Of a DNA stretch of 12,191 nucleotides, positions 1-10,800 are shown piece by piece. This DNA is from Tetmemena sp. SeJ-2015. Taxonomy: Eukaryota > Ciliophora > Spirotrichea > Sporadotrichida > Oxytrichidae. A program made the position numbers and the translations under genes. The DNA lies in the NCBI GenBank assembly GCA_027382625.1, contig JAJKFJ010001335.1:1-12191 (forward strand), given 5' to 3'. The notes beneath the pieces were generated by a model. The model searched no databases. It saw only the letters and a program-made list of their open reading frames with translations, and was not told where the DNA came from. The number at the start of each line of letters is the position of its first letter. The stretch's first letter is position 1.

Positions 1-201
1 TTTCTTCGAAAAGTTTAAGATGATTTGATGACAACTTCAATCAATGAATCAATCAATAAATTTATGGATCAAAAATTGAAAAAAACACAATTCGCTCTTT
101 CTCTTAAAACTATTCTAGCTTACAAGATGATCATTTTTAAGGGCTAAGATTTAAACTCTTCAGAGAATAAGTTCATTTCTGCATATTCACATTTCATGAA
201 T
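1..201. repeat. Monomer M1 with 8-bp internal deletion
   Basis: This unit is 201 bp. It lacks the eight bases TACTCCAA that normally follow the seven-A run (junction near 85/86), and it lacks offset 108. The deletion falls where AAAAAAA meets repeated CAA-type sequence, a plausible slippage or short-homology site. It is the only unit with this deletion and it lies at the very start of the window, so a contig-end consensus error is also possible. Confidence 0.8.
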
Positions 202-2886
202 TTTCTTCGAAAAGTTTAAGATGATTTGATGACAACTTCAATCAATGAAAACAATAAATTTATGGATCAAAAATTGAAAAAAATACTCCAACACAATTCG
301 CTCTTTCTCTTAAAACTATTCTAGCTTACAAGATGATCATTTTTAAGGGCTAAGATTTAAACTCTTCAGAGAATAAGTTCATTTCTGCATATTCACATTT
401 CATGAATTTTCTTCGAAAAGTTTAAGATGATTTGATACAATTCAATCAATAAATCAATAAATTTATGGATCAAAAATTGAAAAAAATACTCCAACACAAT
501 TCGCTCTTGTCTCTTAAAACTATTCTAGCTTACAAGATGATCATTTTTAAGGGCTAAGATTTAAACTCTTCAGAGAATAAGTTCATTTCTGCATATTCAC
601 ATTTCATGAATTTTCTTCGAAAAGTTTAAGATGATTTGATACAATTCAATCAATAAATCAATAAATTTATGGATCAAAAATTGAAAAAAATACTCCAACA
701 CAATTCGCTCTTTCTCTTAAAACTATTCTAGCTTACAAGATGATCATTTTTAAGGGCTAAGATTTAAACTCTTCAGAGAATAAGTTCATTTCTGCATATT
801 CACATTTCATGAATTTTCTTCAAAAGTTTAAGATGATTTGATGACAACTTCAATCAATAATAATCAATAAATTTATGGATCAAAAATTGAAAAAAATACT
901 CCAACACAATTCGCTCTTTCTCTTAAAACTATTCTAGCTTACAAGATGATCATTTTTAAGGGCTAAGATTTAAACTCTTCAGAGAATAAGTTCATTTCTG
1001 CATATTCACATTTCATGAATTTTCTTCGAAAAGTTTAAGATGATTTGATGACAACTTCAATCAATGAATCAATCAATAAATTTATGGATCAAAAATTGAA
1101 AAAAATACTCCAACACAATTCGCTCTTGTCTCTTAAAACTATTCTAGCTTACAAGATGATCATTTTTAAGGGCTAAGATTTAAACTCTTCAGAGAATAAG
1201 TTCATTTCTGCATATTCACATTTCATGAATTTTCTTCGAAAAGTTTAAGATGATTTGATGACAACTTCAATCAATGAATCAATCAATAAATTTATGGATC
1301 AAAAATTGAAAAAAATACTCCAACACAATTCGCTCTTGTCTCTTAAAACTATTCTAGCTTACAAGATGATCATTTTTAAGGGCTAAGATTTAAACTCTTC
1401 AGAGAATAAGTTCATTTCTGCATATTCACATTTCATGAATTTTCTTCGAAAAGTTTAAGATGATTTGATGACAACTTCAATAAATCAATAAATTTATGGA
1501 TCAAAAATTGAAAAAAATACTCCAACACAATTCGCTCTTTCTCTTAAAACTATTCTAGCTTACAAGATGATCATTTTTAAGGGCTAAGATTTAAACTCTT
1601 CAGAGAATAAGTTCATTTCTGCATATTCACATTTCATGAATTTTCTTCGAAAAGTTTAAGATGATTTGATGACAACTTCAATCAATGAATCAATCAATAA
1701 ATTTATGGATCAAAAATTGAAAAAAATACTCCAACACAATTCGCTCTTCTCTCTTAAAACTATTCTAGCTTACAAGATGATCATTTTTAAGGGCTAAGAT
1801 TTAAACTCTTCAGAGAATAAGTTCATTTCTGCATATTCACATTTCATGAATTTTCTTCGAAAAGTTTAAGATGATTTGATGACAACTTCAATCAATGAAT
1901 CAATCAATAAATTTATGGATCAAAAATTGAAAAAAATACTCCAACACAATTCGCTCTTCTCTCTTAAAACTATTCTAGCTTACAAGATGATCATTTTTAA
2001 GGGCTAAGATTTAAACTCTTCAGAGAATAAGTTCATTTCTGCATATTCACATTTCATGAATTTTCTTCGAAAAGTTTAAGATGATTTGATAACAAATTCA
2101 ATCAATAAATCAATAAATTTATGGATCAAAAATTGAAAAAAATACTCCAACACAATTCGCTCTTGTCTCTTAAAACTATTCTAGCTTACAAGATGATCAT
2201 TTTTAAGGGCTAAGATTTAAACTCTTCAGAGAATAAGTTCATTTCTGCATATTCACATTTCATGAATTTTCTTCGAAAAGTTTAAGATGATTTGATGACA
2301 ACTTCAATCAATGAAATCAATAAATTTATGGATCAAAAATTGAAAAAAATACTCCAACACAATTCGCTCTTGTCTCTTAAAACTATTCTAGCTTACAAGA
2401 TGATCATTTTTAAGGGCTAAGATTTAAACTCTTCAGAGAATAAGTTCATTTCTGCATATTCACATTTCATGAATTTTCTTCGAAAAGTTTAAGATGATTT
2501 GATAACAAATTCAATCAATAAATCAATAAATTTATGGATCAAAAATTGAAAAAAATACTCCAACACAATTCGCTCTTGTCTCTTAAAACTATTCTAGCTT
2601 ACAAGATGATCATTTTTAAGGGCTAAGATTTAAACTCTTCAGAGAATAAGTTCATTTCTGCATATTCACATTTCATGAATTTTCTTCGAAAAGTTTAAGA
2701 TGATTTGATAACCAATTCAATCAATAAATCAATAAATTTATGGATCAAAAATTGAAAAAAATACTCCAACACAATTCGCTCTTGTCTCTTAAAACTATTC
2801 TAGCTTACAAGATGATCATTTTTAAGGGCTAAGATTTAAACTCTTCAGAGAATAAGTTCATTTCTGCATATTCACATTTCATGAAT
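1..2886. repeat. Left block M1-M14, length-heterogeneous units
   Basis: Unit lengths are 201, 206, 204, 203, 206, 210, 210, 201, 210, 210, 206, 207, 206 and 206. The differences lie nearly all in offsets 26-57 and at offset 108. Five of these units (M1, M2, M4, M5, M8) have a one-base deletion at offset 108 that is absent from M9-M52. M5 also lacks the G of the first CpG. M3 and M4 share one shortened offset-26-57 allele, and M11 and M13 share another (M14 differs from it by one base). Shared alleles argue that most of this is real sequence variation and not random error. The block reads as a less homogenised, older or edge-proximal part of the array. Confidence 0.85.
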
Positions 2887-4146
2887 TTTCTTCGAAAAGT
2901 TTAAGATGATTTGATGACAACTTCAATCAATGAATCAATCAATAAATTTATGGATCAAAAATTGAAAAAAATACTCCAACACAATTCGCTCTTCTCTCTT
3001 AAAACTATTCTAGCTTACAAGATGATCATTTTTAAGGGCTAAGATTTAAACTCTTCAGAGAATAAGTTCATTTCTGCATATTCACATTTCATGAATTTTC
3101 TTCGAAAAGTTTAAGATGATTTGATGACAACTTCAATCAATGAATCAATCAATAAATTTATGGATCAAAAATTGAAAAAAATACTCCAACACAATTCGCT
3201 CTTGTCTCTTAAAACTATTCTAGCTTACAAGATGATCATTTTTAAGGGCTAAGATTTAAACTCTTCAGAGAATAAGTTCATTTCTGCATATTCACATTTC
3301 ATGAATTTTCTTCGAAAAGTTTAAGATGATTTGATGACAACTTCAATCAATGAATCAATCAATAAATTTATGGATCAAAAATTGAAAAAAATACTCCAAC
3401 ACAATTCGCTCTTCTCTCTTAAAACTATTCTAGCTTACAAGATGATCATTTTTAAGGGCTAAGATTTAAACTCTTCAGAGAATAAGTTCATTTCTGCATA
3501 TTCACATTTCATGAATTTTCTTCGAAAAGTTTAAGATGATTTGATGACAACTTCAATCAATGAATCAATCAATAAATTTATGGATCAAAAATTGAAAAAA
3601 ATACTCCAACACAATTCGCTCTTCTCTCTTAAAACTATTCTAGCTTACAAGATGATCATTTTTAAGGGCTAAGATTTAAACTCTTCAGAGAATAAGTTCA
3701 TTTCTGCATATTCACATTTCATGAATTTTCTTCGAAAAGTTTAAGATGATTTGATGACAACTTCAATCAATGAATCAATCAATAAATTTATGGATCAAAA
3801 ATTGAAAAAAATACTCCAACACAATTCGCTCTTCTCTCTTAAAACTATTCTAGCTTACAAGATGATCATTTTTAAGGGCTAAGATTTAAACTCTTCAGAG
3901 AATAAGTTCATTTCTGCATATTCACATTTCATGAATTTTCTTCGAAAAGTTTAAGATGATTTGATGACAACTTCAATCAATGAATCAATCAATAAATTTA
4001 TGGATCAAAAATTGAAAAAAATACTCCAACACAATTCGCTCTTCTCTCTTAAAACTATTCTAGCTTACAAGATGATCATTTTTAAGGGCTAAGATTTAAA
4101 CTCTTCAGAGAATAAGTTCATTTCTGCATATTCACATTTCATGAAT

Positions 4147-4340
4147 TTTCTTCGAAAAGTTTAAGATGATTTGATGACAACTTCAATCAATCAATGAATC
4201 AATCAATAAATTTATGGATCAAAAATTGAAAAAAATACTTCGTTAAAACTATTCTAGCTTACAAGATGATCATTTTTAAGGGCTAAGATTTAAACTCTTC
4301 AGAGAATAAGTTCATTTCTGCATATTCACATTTCATGAAT
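4147..4340. repeat. Monomer M21: +4 / -20 rearranged unit (194 bp)
   Basis: This unit has six tetranucleotide repeats (CAAT x3, GAAT, CAAT x2) instead of five, which adds 4 bp. It has also lost 20 bp between the A-run and TTAAAAC; the junction reads AATACTTCGTTAAAAC around 4236-4251. The loss removes most of the CACAATTCGCTC stretch and the pyrimidine tract. It is the shortest unit outside the eroded right end and unique in the window. It is flanked by perfect units, so a real deletion is more likely here than poor sequence. Confidence 0.85.
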
Positions 4341-4377
4341 TTTCTTCGAAAAGTTTAAGATGATTTGATGACAACTT

Positions 4378-4397
4378 CAATCAATGAATCAATCAAT
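4378..4397. repeat. CAAT/GAAT tetranucleotide tract (offsets 38-57), length-variable site A
   Basis: In the consensus unit this is five tetramers: CAAT, CAAT, GAAT, CAAT, CAAT. Variants across the array are three tetramers (M8, M25), four with an internal AAAT (M3, M4, M11, M13, M14, M38), six (M21), and five with GAAT in fourth place (M24, M32, M36, M48). M2, M5 and M12 have other small indels. The 4-bp steps indicate replication slippage in a short microsatellite embedded in the satellite unit. It causes most of the length variation in the array. One representative copy is given. Confidence 0.9.
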
Positions 4398-4405
4398 AAA
4401 TTTAT
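4396..4405. other. Perfect 10-bp palindrome ATAAATTTAT
   Basis: Offsets 56-65 of the unit form a perfect self-complementary 10-mer, just after the tetranucleotide tract. It is present in nearly all core units. AT-rich palindromes of this size are common in sequence of this composition, so no function is claimed. A second palindrome, ATGATCAT, lies at 4476-4483 (offsets 136-143), and TTCATGAA at 4542-4549. Confidence 0.8.
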
Positions 4406-4410
4406 GGATC

Positions 4411-4425
4411 AAAAATTGAAAAAAA
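4411..4425. other. Paired A-tracts, possible intrinsic DNA bend
   Basis: Five A (offsets 71-75), then TTG, then seven A (79-85) put tract centres about nine bases apart. An AAATTT tract is centred about 12 bases upstream (58-63). A/T tracts spaced near one helical turn are known to curve DNA, and bent monomers are common in satellites. The bend itself is inferred. The tracts recur in essentially every M2-M52 unit; in M1 the run is joined directly to CACAATTCG. Confidence 0.4.
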
Positions 4426-4442
4426 TACTCCAACACAATTCG

Positions 4443-4454
4443 CTCTTCTCTCTT
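4443..4454. repeat. Pyrimidine tract with C/G/deletion variable base (offset 108), site B
   Basis: The tract at offsets 103-114 is twelve consecutive pyrimidines when offset 108 is C. Across M1-M52, 24 units carry C, 22 carry G, five have the base deleted (M1, M2, M4, M5, M8), and M21 has lost the region. The deletion form is confined to M1-M8, while C and G are interspersed through the core. The base is the most useful marker for tracing unit descent. One representative copy is given. Confidence 0.9.
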
Positions 4455-4541
4455 AAAACTATTCTAGCTTACAAGATGATCATTTTTAAGGGCTAAGATT
4501 TAAACTCTTCAGAGAATAAGTTCATTTCTGCATATTCACAT

Positions 4542-4554
4542 TTCATGAATTTTC
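4542..4554. promoter_or_regulatory. Heat-shock-element-like motif at the unit junction (representative of 58)
   Basis: The bases read TTC AT GAA TT TTC, a perfect match to the minimal three-subunit heat shock factor site nTTCnnGAAnnTTCn. A further GAA follows, but one base out of phase. The motif spans offsets 202-210 and 1-4 of the next unit. By eye it is intact at all 58 junctions, first at 193-205 and last at 12008-12020, including those between eroded units. HSF is a conserved eukaryotic activator that binds such arrays of inverted GAA subunits as a trimer. Binding here is inferred from the pattern only; an AT-rich palindrome that happens to fit is the alternative. Confidence 0.35.
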
Positions 4555-4970
4555 TTCGAAAAGTTTAAGATGATTTGATGACAACTTCAATCAATGAATC
4601 AATCAATAAATTTATGGATCAAAAATTGAAAAAAATACTCCAACACAATTCGCTCTTGTCTCTTAAAACTATTCTAGCTTACAAGATGATCATTTTTAAG
4701 GGCTAAGATTTAAACTCTTCAGAGAATAAGTTCATTTCTGCATATTCACATTTCATGAATTTTCTTCGAAAAGTTTAAGATGATTTGATGACAACTTCAA
4801 TCAATCAATGAATCAATAAATTTATGGATCAAAAATTGAAAAAAATACTCCAACACAATTCGCTCTTCTCTCTTAAAACTATTCTAGCTTACAAGATGAT
4901 CATTTTTAAGGGCTAAGATTTAAACTCTTCAGAGAATAAGTTCATTTCTGCATATTCACATTTCATGAAT

Positions 4971-5172
4971 TTTCTTCGAAAAGTTTAAGATGATTTGATG
5001 GCAACTTAAATCAATCAATAAATTTATGGATCAAAAATTGAAAAAAATACTCCAACACAATTCGCTCTTCTCTCTTAAAACTATTCTAGCTTACAAGATG
5101 ATCATTTTTAAGGGCTAAGATTTAAACTCTTCAGAGAATAAGTTCATTTCTGCATATTCACATTTCATGAAT
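4971..5172. repeat. Monomer M25: contracted tetranucleotide tract (202 bp)
   Basis: The tract reads AAAT CAAT CAAT, so this unit has lost two tetranucleotide repeats (8 bp). It also carries point changes just upstream, GATGGCAACTT in place of GATGACAACTT. The rest is consensus with C at offset 108. It directly follows one of the four GAAT-shifted units (M24). Confidence 0.85.
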
Positions 5173-6012
5173 TTTCTTCGAAAAGTTTAAGATGATTTGA
5201 TGACAACTTCAATCAATGAATCAATCAATAAATTTATGGATCAAAAATTGAAAAAAATACTCCAACACAATTCGCTCTTCTCTCTTAAAACTATTCTAGC
5301 TTACAAGATGATCATTTTTAAGGGCTAAGATTTAAACTCTTCAGAGAATAAGTTCATTTCTGCATATTCACATTTCATGAATTTTCTTCGAAAAGTTTAA
5401 GATGATTTGATGACAACTTCAATCAATGAATCAATCAATAAATTTATGGATCAAAAATTGAAAAAAATACTCCAACACAATTCGCTCTTCTCTCTTAAAA
5501 CTATTCTAGCTTACAAGATGATCATTTTTAAGGGCTAAGATTTAAACTCTTCAGAGAATAAGTTCATTTCTGCATATTCACATTTCATGAATTTTCTTCG
5601 AAAAGTTTAAGATGATTTGATGACAACTTCAATCAATGAATCAATCAATAAATTTATGGATCAAAAATTGAAAAAAATACTCCAACACAATTCGCTCTTG
5701 TCTCTTAAAACTATTCTAGCTTACAAGATGATCATTTTTAAGGGCTAAGATTTAAACTCTTCAGAGAATAAGTTCATTTCTGCATATTCACATTTCATGA
5801 ATTTTCTTCGAAAAGTTTAAGATGATTTGATGACAACTTCAATCAATGAATCAATCAATAAATTTATGGATCAAAAATTGAAAAAAATACTCCAACACAA
5901 TTCGCTCTTGTCTCTTAAAACTATTCTAGCTTACAAGATGATCATTTTTAAGGGCTAAGATTTAAACTCTTCAGAGAATAAGTTCATTTCTGCATATTCA
6001 CATTTCATGAAT

Positions 6013-6852
6013 TTTCTTCGAAAAGTTTAAGATGATTTGATGACAACTTCAATCAATGAATCAATCAATAAATTTATGGATCAAAAATTGAAAAAAATAC
6101 TCCAACACAATTCGCTCTTCTCTCTTAAAACTATTCTAGCTTACAAGATGATCATTTTTAAGGGCTAAGATTTAAACTCTTCAGAGAATAAGTTCATTTC
6201 TGCATATTCACATTTCATGAATTTTCTTCGAAAAGTTTAAGATGATTTGATGACAACTTCAATCAATGAATCAATCAATAAATTTATGGATCAAAAATTG
6301 AAAAAAATACTCCAACACAATTCGCTCTTGTCTCTTAAAACTATTCTAGCTTACAAGATGATCATTTTTAAGGGCTAAGATTTAAACTCTTCAGAGAATA
6401 AGTTCATTTCTGCATATTCACATTTCATGAATTTTCTTCGAAAAGTTTAAGATGATTTGATGACAACTTCAATCAATCAATGAATCAATAAATTTATGGA
6501 TCAAAAATTGAAAAAAATACTCCAACACAATTCGCTCTTGTCTCTTAAAACTATTCTAGCTTACAAGATGATCATTTTTAAGGGCTAAGATTTAAACTCT
6601 TCAGAGAATAAGTTCATTTCTGCATATTCACATTTCATGAATTTTCTTCGAAAAGTTTAAGATGATTTGATGACAACTTCAATCAATGAATCAATCAATA
6701 AATTTATGGATCAAAAATTGAAAAAAATACTCCAACACAATTCGCTCTTCTCTCTTAAAACTATTCTAGCTTACAAGATGATCATTTTTAAGGGCTAAGA
6801 TTTAAACTCTTCAGAGAATAAGTTCATTTCTGCATATTCACATTTCATGAAT
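6013..6852. repeat. Four-unit block M30-M33, first copy of an 840-bp duplication
   Basis: The allele order is C, G, G with shifted GAAT, C. The same order follows immediately in M34-M37. Reading line by line at a lag of 840 bases, the match is unbroken from about 5911 to 6881, that is 971 bases, ended by site-B and site-A differences. This looks like a four-unit tandem duplication from unequal exchange. Confidence 0.7.
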
Positions 6853-7692
6853 TTTCTTCGAAAAGTTTAAGATGATTTGATGACAACTTCAATCAATGAA
6901 TCAATCAATAAATTTATGGATCAAAAATTGAAAAAAATACTCCAACACAATTCGCTCTTCTCTCTTAAAACTATTCTAGCTTACAAGATGATCATTTTTA
7001 AGGGCTAAGATTTAAACTCTTCAGAGAATAAGTTCATTTCTGCATATTCACATTTCATGAATTTTCTTCGAAAAGTTTAAGATGATTTGATGACAACTTC
7101 AATCAATGAATCAATCAATAAATTTATGGATCAAAAATTGAAAAAAATACTCCAACACAATTCGCTCTTGTCTCTTAAAACTATTCTAGCTTACAAGATG
7201 ATCATTTTTAAGGGCTAAGATTTAAACTCTTCAGAGAATAAGTTCATTTCTGCATATTCACATTTCATGAATTTTCTTCGAAAAGTTTAAGATGATTTGA
7301 TGACAACTTCAATCAATCAATGAATCAATAAATTTATGGATCAAAAATTGAAAAAAATACTCCAACACAATTCGCTCTTGTCTCTTAAAACTATTCTAGC
7401 TTACAAGATGATCATTTTTAAGGGCTAAGATTTAAACTCTTCAGAGAATAAGTTCATTTCTGCATATTCACATTTCATGAATTTTCTTCGAAAAGTTTAA
7501 GATGATTTGATGACAACTTCAATCAATGAATCAATCAATAAATTTATGGATCAAAAATTGAAAAAAATACTCCAACACAATTCGCTCTTCTCTCTTAAAA
7601 CTATTCTAGCTTACAAGATGATCATTTTTAAGGGCTAAGATTTAAACTCTTCAGAGAATAAGTTCATTTCTGCATATTCACATTTCATGAAT
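6853..7692. repeat. Four-unit block M34-M37, second copy of an 840-bp duplication
   Basis: This is identical to the preceding 840 bases, including the rare GAAT-shifted unit M36 (7273-7482) paired with M32 (6433-6642). The match ends in the next unit, M38, which carries the 206-bp variant allele. Because core units differ at only two sites, the rare shifted tract is the main evidence that the whole block was copied. Confidence 0.7.
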
Positions 7693-7898
7693 TTTCTTCG
7701 AAAAGTTTAAGATGATTTGATAACAAATTCAATCAATAAATCAATAAATTTATGGATCAAAAATTGAAAAAAATACTCCAACACAATTCGCTCTTGTCTC
7801 TTAAAACTATTCTAGCTTACAAGATGATCATTTTTAAGGGCTAAGATTTAAACTCTTCAGAGAATAAGTTCATTTCTGCATATTCACATTTCATGAAT
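7693..7898. repeat. Monomer M38: 206-bp variant matching left-block M11 and M13
   Basis: The variable region reads GATAACAAATTC followed by CAAT CAAT AAAT CAAT-type sequence (four tetramers), with G at offset 108. The same allele combination occurs in M11 (2062-2267) and M13 (2475-2680), some 5 kb upstream, and nowhere else in the core. It therefore looks like one member of a minority subfamily surviving in, or copied into, the homogenised core. Confidence 0.85.
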
Positions 7899-10800
7899 TT
7901 TCTTCGAAAAGTTTAAGATGATTTGATGACAACTTCAATCAATGAATCAATCAATAAATTTATGGATCAAAAATTGAAAAAAATACTCCAACACAATTCG
8001 CTCTTGTCTCTTAAAACTATTCTAGCTTACAAGATGATCATTTTTAAGGGCTAAGATTTAAACTCTTCAGAGAATAAGTTCATTTCTGCATATTCACATT
8101 TCATGAATTTTCTTCGAAAAGTTTAAGATGATTTGATGACAACTTCAATCAATGAATCAATCAATAAATTTATGGATCAAAAATTGAAAAAAATACTCCA
8201 ACACAATTCGCTCTTCTCTCTTAAAACTATTCTAGCTTACAAGATGATCATTTTTAAGGGCTAAGATTTAAACTCTTCAGAGAATAAGTTCATTTCTGCA
8301 TATTCACATTTCATGAATTTTCTTCGAAAAGTTTAAGATGATTTGATGACAACTTCAATCAATGAATCAATCAATAAATTTATGGATCAAAAATTGAAAA
8401 AAATACTCCAACACAATTCGCTCTTCTCTCTTAAAACTATTCTAGCTTACAAGATGATCATTTTTAAGGGCTAAGATTTAAACTCTTCAGAGAATAAGTT
8501 CATTTCTGCATATTCACATTTCATGAATTTTCTTCGAAAAGTTTAAGATGATTTGATGACAACTTCAATCAATGAATCAATCAATAAATTTATGGATCAA
8601 AAATTGAAAAAAATACTCCAACACAATTCGCTCTTCTCTCTTAAAACTATTCTAGCTTACAAGATGATCATTTTTAAGGGCTAAGATTTAAACTCTTCAG
8701 AGAATAAGTTCATTTCTGCATATTCACATTTCATGAATTTTCTTCGAAAAGTTTAAGATGATTTGATGACAACTTCAATCAATGAATCAATCAATAAATT
8801 TATGGATCAAAAATTGAAAAAAATACTCCAACACAATTCGCTCTTCTCTCTTAAAACTATTCTAGCTTACAAGATGATCATTTTTAAGGGCTAAGATTTA
8901 AACTCTTCAGAGAATAAGTTCATTTCTGCATATTCACATTTCATGAATTTTCTTCGAAAAGTTTAAGATGATTTGATGACAACTTCAATCAATGAATCAA
9001 TCAATAAATTTATGGATCAAAAATTGAAAAAAATACTCCAACACAATTCGCTCTTCTCTCTTAAAACTATTCTAGCTTACAAGATGATCATTTTTAAGGG
9101 CTAAGATTTAAACTCTTCAGAGAATAAGTTCATTTCTGCATATTCACATTTCATGAATTTTCTTCGAAAAGTTTAAGATGATTTGATGACAACTTCAATC
9201 AATGAATCAATCAATAAATTTATGGATCAAAAATTGAAAAAAATACTCCAACACAATTCGCTCTTGTCTCTTAAAACTATTCTAGCTTACAAGATGATCA
9301 TTTTTAAGGGCTAAGATTTAAACTCTTCAGAGAATAAGTTCATTTCTGCATATTCACATTTCATGAATTTTCTTCGAAAAGTTTAAGATGATTTGATGAC
9401 AACTTCAATCAATGAATCAATCAATAAATTTATGGATCAAAAATTGAAAAAAATACTCCAACACAATTCGCTCTTCTCTCTTAAAACTATTCTAGCTTAC
9501 AAGATGATCATTTTTAAGGGCTAAGATTTAAACTCTTCAGAGAATAAGTTCATTTCTGCATATTCACATTTCATGAATTTTCTTCGAAAAGTTTAAGATG
9601 ATTTGATGACAACTTCAATCAATGAATCAATCAATAAATTTATGGATCAAAAATTGAAAAAAATACTCCAACACAATTCGCTCTTGTCTCTTAAAACTAT
9701 TCTAGCTTACAAGATGATCATTTTTAAGGGCTAAGATTTAAACTCTTCAGAGAATAAGTTCATTTCTGCATATTCACATTTCATGAATTTTCTTCGAAAA
9801 GTTTAAGATGATTTGATGACAACTTCAATCAATCAATGAATCAATAAATTTATGGATCAAAAATTGAAAAAAATACTCCAACACAATTCGCTCTTCTCTC
9901 TTAAAACTATTCTAGCTTACAAGATGATCATTTTTAAGGGCTAAGATTTAAACTCTTCAGAGAATAAGTTCATTTCTGCATATTCACATTTCATGAATTT
10001 TCTTCGAAAAGTTTAAGATGATTTGATGACAACTTCAATCAATGAATCAATCAATAAATTTATGGATCAAAAATTGAAAAAAATACTCCAACACAATTCG
10101 CTCTTGTCTCTTAAAACTATTCTAGCTTACAAGATGATCATTTTTAAGGGCTAAGATTTAAACTCTTCAGAGAATAAGTTCATTTCTGCATATTCACATT
10201 TCATGAATTTTCTTCGAAAAGTTTAAGATGATTTGATGACAACTTCAATCAATGAATCAATCAATAAATTTATGGATCAAAAATTGAAAAAAATACTCCA
10301 ACACAATTCGCTCTTGTCTCTTAAAACTATTCTAGCTTACAAGATGATCATTTTTAAGGGCTAAGATTTAAACTCTTCAGAGAATAAGTTCATTTCTGCA
10401 TATTCACATTTCATGAATTTTCTTCGAAAAGTTTAAGATGATTTGATGACAACTTCAATCAATGAATCAATCAATAAATTTATGGATCAAAAATTGAAAA
10501 AAATACTCCAACACAATTCGCTCTTGTCTCTTAAAACTATTCTAGCTTACAAGATGATCATTTTTAAGGGCTAAGATTTAAACTCTTCAGAGAATAAGTT
10601 CATTTCTGCATATTCACATTTCATGAATTTTCTTCGAAAAGTTTAAGATGATTTGATGACAACTTCAATCAATGAATCAATCAATAAATTTATGGATCAA
10701 AAATTGAAAAAAATACTCCAACACAATTCGCTCTTCTCTCTTAAAACTATTCTAGCTTACAAGATGATCATTTTTAAGGGCTAAGATTTAAACTCTTCAG

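Larger units (their letters stand above)
4341..4550. repeat. Representative consensus monomer (M22, 210 bp)
   Basis: This unit matches the majority sequence at every position I compared and serves as the reference for offsets. In order it holds: CpG 1 within TTCGAA (offsets 5-10); a CAAT/GAAT tetranucleotide tract (38-57); a 10-bp palindrome ATAAATTTAT (56-65); two A-tracts (71-75 and 79-85); CpG 2 (101-102); a 12-base pyrimidine tract with the C/G variable base at offset 108 (103-114); an 8-bp palindrome ATGATCAT (136-143); and a 50-base 3' part ending in TTCATGAA (202-209). GC is 58 of 210. The longest recurrent reading frame (offsets 28-156) has 42 codons and is shifted out of frame in variant units, so it shows no sign of coding constraint. 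Confidence 0.95.

Noticed and set aside
4395..4400. AATAAA polyadenylation signal in each unit (offsets 55-60)
   Set aside because: It arises from the CAAT tract running into AAATTT. There is no gene upstream, and such hexamers are frequent at this AT content.
4368..4496. A 42-codon reading frame from ATG (offset 28 to 156) recurring in every 210-bp unit
   Set aside because: It recurs only because the unit length is divisible by three. It is shifted in the 201- to 207-bp variants, has no recognisable domain or start context, and sits in pure satellite sequence.
4341..4550. Unit derived from an older internal duplication (AAGATGAT at offsets 17-24 and 133-140)
   Set aside because: The shared stretch is only eight bases, with weak similarity around it and unequal spacing of 116 and 94, so it is not distinguishable from chance in AT-rich sequence.
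4547..4566. Hairpin TTTTC-TTC-GAAAA as a transcription terminator or structured RNA
   Set aside because: The stem is five base pairs with four of them A-T and a three-base loop, which is too weak to call. It overlaps the heat-shock-like motif.
4541..4567. CENP-B box
   Set aside because: A TTCG core occurs twice per unit (offsets 5-8 and 99-102), but the required downstream CGGG is absent in both places and orientations.
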